Origin: Caprella mutica
Taxonomy: Eukaryota; Arthropoda; Malacostraca; Amphipoda; Caprellidae
Length of the DNA: 64,000 nt
Assembly: GCA_947561585.1 (NCBI GenBank)
Contig: CANNZV010001591.1
Location: 124,739-188,738, forward strand
Direction: 5' to 3'
The stretch's first letter is position 1. Each line of letters begins with the position of its first letter. Positions 46,341-54,500 of the stretch are shown here, one piece after another. The notes beneath the pieces were generated by a model. That model was not told the DNA's origin. It did not search any database and worked only from the letters and a program-made list of their open reading frames with translations. Both the position numbers and the translations under genes were made by a program.

Positions 46341-47055
46341 GTTCCAAAATTAATGTAGTTGCCAACTAGTCAATTATATATTTGAAGAATCAGATTAGGT
46401 ATTTGCCAACATGCTGCAATGTTTAAAATTTTATAAGAAAAATATTTTATATAACAGTTGACTGTATTTCTTTGTTATTATATCTGACTAATCTTTTCAC
46501 CATGAATGCGTAGTTGCATAACTGGTTATTTTACCGGTAAAAGGCCGAACAAAGAGTATTGTCCGAATACTCGGCACTGAGAGGTAACACCCCGGCGGTC
46601 CACTATTAGCAGTTGAGACACCTTGGAGGTAGGTTACTAATATCTTAGTCATGAACATAGGATGAGAATTTGGAGTGAAGTGCCCACAGAATAGAAGGAA
46701 TAGTTTTAATAAGATAAGCACCTCAATCAAATCATCAGTTTGAATGACAAAATGAATTTATATTTCAACTTTATTTAGTATCTTATTCTATTACTTTTTA
46801 CACGCCATTGTCTCTACTATCTTTGTTGTTCTACTTTGTGGGTACTTCACCTTAAAAGTATTTTCCTGTGTACATCGTTGGAGTTATTTTATTGGTTGAT
46901 GTAATTATCATGATACTTGATGCTGTAATCATGTTATTAGCCATAGCAAGACCCTGTACATAAGAATGTTGTAAATTTTGATCAGTGTATAAGTTAGGCC
47001 TAAATGTAAAGCCTTAGGCCCTAGGCGCAAATTTGGCCTATATATTCAGTTAGAT
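46341..47055. other. Spacer, nothing recognised
   Basis: AT-rich unique sequence. A 77-codon minus-strand frame at 46497 shows no family features. Confidence 0.45.
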
Positions 47056-47072
47056 TAATTATCTATGTAAGG

Positions 47073-47550
47073 ACCCCCAGGGGCTCTATCCTGAAGCTGT
47101 CTGTGGTGAATGGAAGAGAAGGGGGCCCGAACTGTTGTAATTTGGATTATGGATTGCCTTTTTTCATTTTTACCATGTTTATCCTTTTTTAACGCTACTC
47201 GCAGTTTTAGAAGATAGCGCTAGGGTTATGCTCTTCAACTACGAGGTCTTAGATTTTGGGTTAGGTAGGCTCGTAGGCTTCATTTACTATCACCTCTTCA
47301 TTTTCCTCTTCCATCCGTGAGTCAAGCCACCGGTGCTTGTGTCCCGTTTCGTCACATTTCTTGGTAAGTGACTGCATTCACGGAGTAGCTTTTCTGCATC
47401 CATGAGCATTGCCACCGACGGTGGTAAGTGACTTTGTTCATGGAGCCACTTTCCTTTCTGACTGTTTCTTCTAGTCCCTTGTATTTAATTTCCTTTTGAC
47501 ATCAGCGATATGGCCTTTGGTTCCGAAGCAGACGTTAAACCCCCACTAAA
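47073..47550 (+). mobile_element. Family B retroposon, full-length reference copy (478 bp)
   Basis: Flanked by a perfect 17-bp duplication TAATTATCTATGTAAGG (47056-47072 and 47551-47567), the signature of LINE-type retroposition. It starts ACCCCCAGGGGCTCTATCCT and ends GACGTTAAACCCCCACTAAA. Several copies are truncated at the left but keep the right end, so the + strand is the sense strand. It has no poly-A tail and no long open frame, so it is SINE-like. All eight copies in the window lie on the + strand. No clear tRNA A/B boxes were recognised. Confidence 0.88.
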
Positions 47551-47667
47551 TAATTATCTATGTAAGGCAACACAGCCCAAGAGTCTAGTTGTCTGTGTTA
47601 GCCCTGAGACGCTGACAGTGTGTGGATTCAAATACTGTTTTAGTTAAAATGAAAGACAACGTGTCTT

Positions 47668-47890
47668 TGTGTCATTTTGACGTCAAAGTCACTAGCAAAA
47701 GCAGGTATGGACACTGTATCACCTTCTGTGTACCATTGGTGTCATTTTGACGTCAAAGTCGCTAGTAGAAGTAGGTATGGACACTGTATCACCTTCTGTG
47801 TCCCATTGGTGTAATTTTGACGTCAAAGTCGCTAGTAGAAATAGGTATGGACACTGTATCGCCTTCTGTGTACCATTGGTGTCATTTTGT
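47668..47890. repeat. 70-bp tandem repeat carrying TGACGTCA sites
   Basis: Four units containing GGTATGGACACTGTATCACC and TCATTTTGACGTCAAAGTCG; a fifth, isolated unit lies at 48268-48325. TGACGTCA, the CRE/ATF consensus, occurs at 47678-47685, 47748-47755, 47818-47825 and 48308-48315; the fourth unit has lost it (TTTTGTCGTCAG). The region lies just upstream of the ER-lectin gene's first identified coding exon. Confidence 0.9.
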
Positions 47891-48004
47891 CGTCAGAGAG
47901 GATATCGTCTGAGTTATTTTTATATCGGTACGAATTATTAAACAAATGACAATCTAAAAATAAAATCTTTGAGTTTTATTGTCACCCAAATGAGCATTGT
48001 CACA

Positions 48005-48260
48005 GGGGTGGAATATACCTACGGTGGAATATAGAGGGGTGGAGTATACCGGGGTAGAATTTACCGGGGTGGAATATACCTAGGGTGGAATATACCGGGG
48101 TGGAATATACCAGGTTGGAATTTACCGGGGTGGAATATACCAGGTTGGAATTTACCGGGGTGGAATATACCAGGTTGATTTACCGGGGTGGAATATACCA
48201 GGTTGGAATTTACCGGGGTGGAATATACCAGGTTGGAATTTACCGGGGTGGAATATACCT
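48005..48260. repeat. 30-bp minisatellite array
   Basis: About eight units of GGGGTGGAATATACC plus AGGTTGGAATTTACC, with shorter and degenerate units on the left. It is inserted between units of the 70-bp TGACGTCA repeat. Confidence 0.93.
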
Positions 48261-48405
48261 AGAACTATGGACACTGTAATACCTTTTGTGTACCATTGGT
48301 GTCATTTTGACGTCAAAGTCGCTTGTTAGTAAGAGTTTTTTGTGTATTTGAGTTAGGATAATTAAATGAATAATGTTTTTTTTTAATCTCTCTTCTCTAT
48401 TACAG

Positions 48406-48568
48406 TTGTTTGCTAACATCAAGAACTGGTAGAGATATGCCTAATATGTTGCCACAATGTGTGGCTCTCTTGGCCACATTCTCAATGGCTATGGCAATAA
48501 ATGCTATATTGCCTATGCCACAGTTTGAAGTGAACTACGATACAGCCATTATTGAGAAACTGGCACTG
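48406..48568 (+). CDS. ERLEC1: ER lectin exon 1 of the coding set (start codon, signal peptide)
   Basis: Follows TTCTCTATTACAG (ends 48405). The ATG at 48437 gives a hydrophobic signal (CVALLATFSMAMAINA) and 44 codons to the donor GTGAGT at 48569; a second ATG at 48446 would serve as well. The acceptor means at least one upstream exon exists, probably 5' UTR. The frame is also open between 48406 and 48437, so a start further upstream cannot be excluded. Confidence 0.75.
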
Positions 48569-51500
48569 GTGAGTGAATAACTAAATAAATAGAATAGATG
48601 AAATTAAATGATTAAATTATGATATTGTAGACAAACAATAATAGTGTTATTTCACTCAATAATTTCAATAACCCATATCTCGAAAAAATGCACTGGACGA
48701 TTTTATAGTTTTCTTTATCAGTTTCAATTTATCATGACATCATGAGTTGACTTTAGCGCACTTTTTGTAGGGGAAAAATGTTAGAAAAAAATGACATAAT
48801 GGTATAGATTCGTAATTTCAGAACAAGATGGTGAATGTAAAATAAAATGAGCGATATTTGAGTTATGAAGTTATTGAAATTAATGAGTGATTAATTTATT
48901 TTAGTTGCTTTATCTTCCTTTTATTATGTTAAATCATAATAAAAGGAAGATAAATAAACTAATATAAATTAGGTTACTCGATTTACCTGTCATTTAATTA
49001 ATGGCATTCATATTTATCATTAAAAATTATAGAAATGTTCTGAGTTGTGTTTTCTTTTGCAGAATTCCCCAGGCTTCACCCCTCTTTCCTTCACTTTTGA
49101 CGAGGGTAAAACCAAACTACAATGCCTGATGAACAAAGCTTACGGGGATGTGGAGGTGATTAACTTTATTTAACTCTATTATTATATATCTCTATTTTAT
49201 CCCATTGGCTATGTGATTCATTATTTCAATATTGCCTAAAAATCTCTTTTTTAATTTTAAATGAATTACATTATTATATTTTTTTGTGATAGTGAATCTA
49301 AGTGCATTAAGTGACAACATGTTAATGATCAGAATTATAATCTCATTCAAAAATCATTTTTTATACAAAATGAGCTAAATTTCAATATTTTTTCTGTAGG
49401 ATATGTACAAACCTTACAATGGACCTAGCCCGCGATCTTTGCTGATTGAAGGAATGATAAGAGAAGTAAGTAAATAGTATGTACTTCAATAGGGGTTATT
49501 ATCTATTAGTTAGTAAATACTATGTACTTCAATAGGGTTATTGTCTATTAGTAAGTAAGTACTATGTACTTCAATAGGGGTTATTAACTATTAGTAAGTA
49601 AGTACTATGTACTTCAATAGGGGTTATTAACTATTAGTAAGTAAGTACTATGTACTTCAATAGGGGTTATTAACTATTAGTAAGTAAGTACTATGTACTT
49701 CAATAGGGGTTATTAACTATTAGTAAGTAAGTACTATGTACTTCAATAGGGGTTATTAACTATTAGTAAGTAAGTACTATGTACTTCAATAGGGGTTATT
49801 ATCTATTAGTAACACCCTCGCTATGTTGGTACTATGTACAGTAACACCCTCACTATGTAGGTACTATGTAAAGTAACACTGTGAATCTTATTTTCAGGAA
49901 GAAGATTTTATACTTAATATTTTCGATCAGATTGATGAGGATTTGGGTACGAAATTCAGACAAGATTACGAAACAAGAACTTTTGCTTTTCAGCTGAAAT
50001 TTGGTGAGGAATTGAAAAAGAAGTTATGATTTGAGAAAAGAATGACAATTATTAGATTGAATATTTTATTATTTATATTTCAGGTCCTGAGGATGGATTG
50101 GTGCCAACTGTTGATCTAATGAATAAAAAAACACCGTACCTACCTATTACAATTAAACGTTAGTAAAGAAAACTTAGATTACATTATAAACATAAAAACG
50201 GTTGGTTCTGAAAAGGGCTACAAAAACGTAAAAATTAATGAATATTAAACTTATAGATCTTTAACAGTTATAATATAGGGTATTGCCACTATATACCATT
50301 ATCATATATATTTCTATTTCATTTATGATTTAAATTACATTATATCTATTTCTCTTAAGAAAGGGTTTTTGAAATGACATTCAGAAGTTATATTCAGAAG
50401 ACTTTATATTTTCCCTTACTCGATGTTTTGTGCATTCATTTCAGAGACGTTCTCCCACTCGTGCCGTGACAGTTCAAAGAAACTCTGCTCAAGCATCGAA
50501 CTCATTAGTCTGCAGTTCGTCTGTTCCGTGCACCACAACAATAAAGTCGCTATGGTCAAATTTTGGGAAGATCCTAAAGAGGCTGTGATCACAGTGAAGA
50601 CAAAACATATCTGCGAACATCCCAGATACAGGTAACTGTAGGTAACTGGTAACTAACTAGTAACTAGCTGGTAACTAGGGGACTGTAGGTAACTGGTAAC
50701 TAAAGAACTGCAGGTAACCGGTAACTGTAGGTAACTGGTAACTAGGGAACTGTAAGTAACTGGTAACTGTAGGTAACTGATAACAACTGGTAACTAGGGA
50801 ACTGTAGGTAACTGGTAACAACTGGTAACTAGGGAACTGTAGGTAACTGGTAACTAGGGAACTGTAGGTAACTGGTAACTAGGGAACTGTAGGTAACTGG
50901 TAACTAGGGAACTGTAGGTAACTGGTAACTAGGGAACTGTAGGTAACTGGTAACTAGGGAACTGTAGGTAACTGGTAACTAGGGAACTGTAGGTAACTGG
51001 TAACTAGGGAACTGTAGGTAACTGGTAACTAGGGAACTGTAGGTAACTGGTAACTAGGGAACTGTAGGTAACTGGTAACTAGGGAACTGTAGGTAACTGG
51101 TAACTAGGGAACTGTAGGTAACTGGTAACTAGGGAACTGTAGGTAACTGGTAACTAGGGAACTGTAGGTAACTGGTAACTAATATTTTTGTTTTGTTATT
51201 TTTGGTGTCCATCTATAGATTCATCAACCAGATAGAATAAGTTTGATCGAAGGTTTACCTTTTGCAGGCCTGTCTCAACCCCCCTCCAATGCGTGAAGGT
51301 GGCCCCCTGGACCCCCGATTCCCCCAAAGAGATCGTAGACTTAAACAAACGCTTCCCCGAAGTGAGTTAGAAAGAGGGGGTAATGTTAAGGTGGGCCATA
51401 GATGATTGAGAAGGCTCCCCTCTTAATCATCTATGGCCCCATAATAAATAGTTCAATAATATATGAATTGTGTACTGTACTTTAAAAAATAGAAGGGGGT

Positions 51501-54500
51501 TGTTTTTCCATTGTCTATATGTTCCGTGCAATTTGTCGATTTGCACAATCTCGAGAATGCGCTGCGCGTTTTTAGGGTCATTGAAAATGTGCGACAATCT
51601 CGAGAGTGCGCAAGGCAGGTAAAGGGTATGAAGCAGGAACATCAGTGATGGAGTAGATAATTAATTATTATGCATTTAATTGGTCCATTTCATCAAAATA
51701 TGATAGTTAGAGCTATTGATAATAACTTGGTAATATATTGGTAATTAAGCTTCAGTTAGTTACTTAAAGAAAACTAGTATTTTAATTTTAATATAAAAAA
51801 TTCTACCAAACGTTTGGAATTAACCTCATTTGTTTTTAATGTTAAAATATAAGCTTTTAAATTAAATAAAAATAAGAAAAATTTCCATAACATTACATGC
51901 TTTTATATGCGAGAATGAGCTGCAAGTTTTTAGGTTCTTCAAAATGTGCGACAATCTCGCGATCGTCGCACATTTTGAAGATCCTGAAGACGCGCAACGC
52001 ATTCTCGAGATTGTTCAAAATTGGCAAATTCCTCTGAACATACACACTTTGAATGCTTTTGAAATATTTAATCATTAAATATACTGTAAAATTGTTCAAA
52101 TTGACCAAGGATATTTCTGTGTAGTTATGGAGGGGCCATAGAAGATTAAGATAGGAGTCCTTAATCTTCTATGGCCCCACCGTAACTTTCTCTTTGGGTT
52201 ACACAAATTTAAAAATTTTACCTAATTTTATTTTCTTTTCAGGCCCGGAAAACTCTTCAAGGACGTAAGTTTCGTAAATATTATATCTAAAAAATTTATT
52301 TATAATATATTATTTTGAATGCATAATGTAGAATAAGATAAAAATTTCTAAATTTTATAATTAAAGCAAAGGCAGCACCAATATATTAAATAAATCGTCA
52401 GCTGTACAGAAGTTAATGAACCTCATTTTATTCCGTACGAATAAGTATAGAAATATTTCACCGATAAACTGTATAGTGGCACGGTGCTGCCTTTATTTTG
52501 CCGGTCTATTATCATAATAATTATTTTTATTTTATAATCGTATAGTGGAACAATCCGTTAACTTGAAACTTGTTTAGGTATATAATCGAATTCATTATTA
52601 TTTTATACTAGCTAAATACTGTTCTAGGACTTTTGCCCGGGGGAATTTTGCCCAGCGGAATATTGCCCGGTGGAATTTTGCCAGGCGGATTTTTACCCGG
52701 CGGAATTTTCGCAGTGGATTACATATTTCTAGATTTAAATTGTTAAATTGTAAATTAAGTTTTTATTCAAATTTAACATATTGCACTATGACGAGTTTTA
52801 TTTGATCAATATTAAATTGCAACGGAAATTTAAATAAAATTAATTTTAAATTTACTTAAGATAATTACTGAACATCTTTTGATTTAACTGTTATACATAT
52901 ATTCTAACATTCTTGTACAATTCACATATCACCGTAATTATAAAAAAATAAGGTTAACCTAACTAACAATAATTGTACATTTTCGATAATTTAAGAAGCA
53001 AACTATATAATCGTTACAATTTAACAGCTATTATGAATGGTATTAAACGACTTGAAAAAGTAGGATGAAGATTCATTCATTGTAATCAGTTGGTTCCTGA
53101 AGTTTACTATATTACAGCTATTGTCGTAAGTTAAGTACAATATTAAGTTCACGTTGAAAAGATATCATTATTTAAAAAAAATCCTGTTAATACTTAATGT
53201 AAGATTGAAAACTATGAAATCGTTAATGAAATCATCGAACATATTAATGAACATATAGTCATATCTCGTTATGAAGTACTGTACAGGTGAATAAAGTCGT
53301 AAGTGAATTGCAAACAACAGTTAAGTTTACTAAATTATAGTATTTTAAATATGGCAAACCATATAGTATTATTTTAAACTAAACTACTGTCAAAATATAT
53401 AACAGTCAAATTTTAAAGACGTTTTGTAATTATTTTAAGTAAAATAAATAAATTTTATTTTCAATTCCGTGGCTATTTTACATTGGTCAAGTAAAACTTG
53501 TTATAGTACAATATGTTAAAGTTACATCAAAACGTTTTATATTCATGTAAGTTGCATCTCAAATTTTATACTTATAATTTACAATTTACCAATTTAAACC
53601 TAAACATATATAATCCACTGGGAAAATTCCGCTGCCCAAAAATCCGCCTGGCAAAATTGCACACTGGCAAAATTCCGCCAGGAAAAATTCCTGTCACCGC
53701 TAAATACAGCTGCCTAACTTCATATCATTACTTATATAAATTGAAGTATTTTCACTAAATATATACACATATGTTTTTCCTTCTTATTTTCAACAATATG
53801 TTTTTCCTTCTTATTTTCAACAATATGTTTTTCCTTCTTATTTTCACCAGTGCCACTGGACACCATCACCATCGACGAGCTAGATGAAGGAAATATAATC
53901 GTGTGGAATGTAAGGTTTTGCTATATCCTGTTAAACCCATTAATAAACAGAAATTAAATGATAACTTATCTTTAATTTAATGTTTCTGTAAATCTCTAAT
54001 TGACAAATTCCCCCCCCCCCCCTCCCCTCTCCAGTCTGAGGAAGGTCTCCACTACATTTACCAACATTTGAACGAAATCACGTATTCTTCTCCCAGTACC
54101 AAGGGAGAGGTCAGTATGGGAAAGTTCAACAAGCATAACCACCTGATACACAAGAAACAGGTGCGTTACCATATCAGATTTAGGAGAACGAAGCAGTGCT
54201 CGGGAAGTGGGTGGTAATTAACTTAGTTCATGAACAAATCTGATTATCACAAATTTCTGATTGACCTACCATGACCTGTGTTAGCACCCACTTTCCGAGT
54301 ACTGCAAAGTTAGTTATTAACTATACAGTACACTGCAACGTTATCCAACTAGTATTAGGTTAATTGTGGATACTTGACGGGTGGAAGATTACTCTTGTAA
54401 AGGGCTTGCATTTGCATATCTTGCATAACACCACATACATAATTACGCAGGTGGTAGAGTCTAATTACATGGTTGCAGTAGAGTATTCAGATGTGATATA

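Larger units (their letters stand above)
51362..52242 (+). other. ER lectin intron 7 with K and L hairpin elements
   Basis: Contains two family K hairpins (51382-51447 and 52121-52199), family L ends at 51530-51610, and a near-perfect palindrome at 51909-52018 built from AGCTGCAAGTTTTTAGG, TTCAAAATGTGCGACAATCT and the central CGCGATCG. Confidence 0.75.

Noticed and set aside
51427..52108. Minus-strand frames of 71 codons in intron 7
   Set aside because: They fall on family K and L palindromes within an intron of the ER lectin gene.
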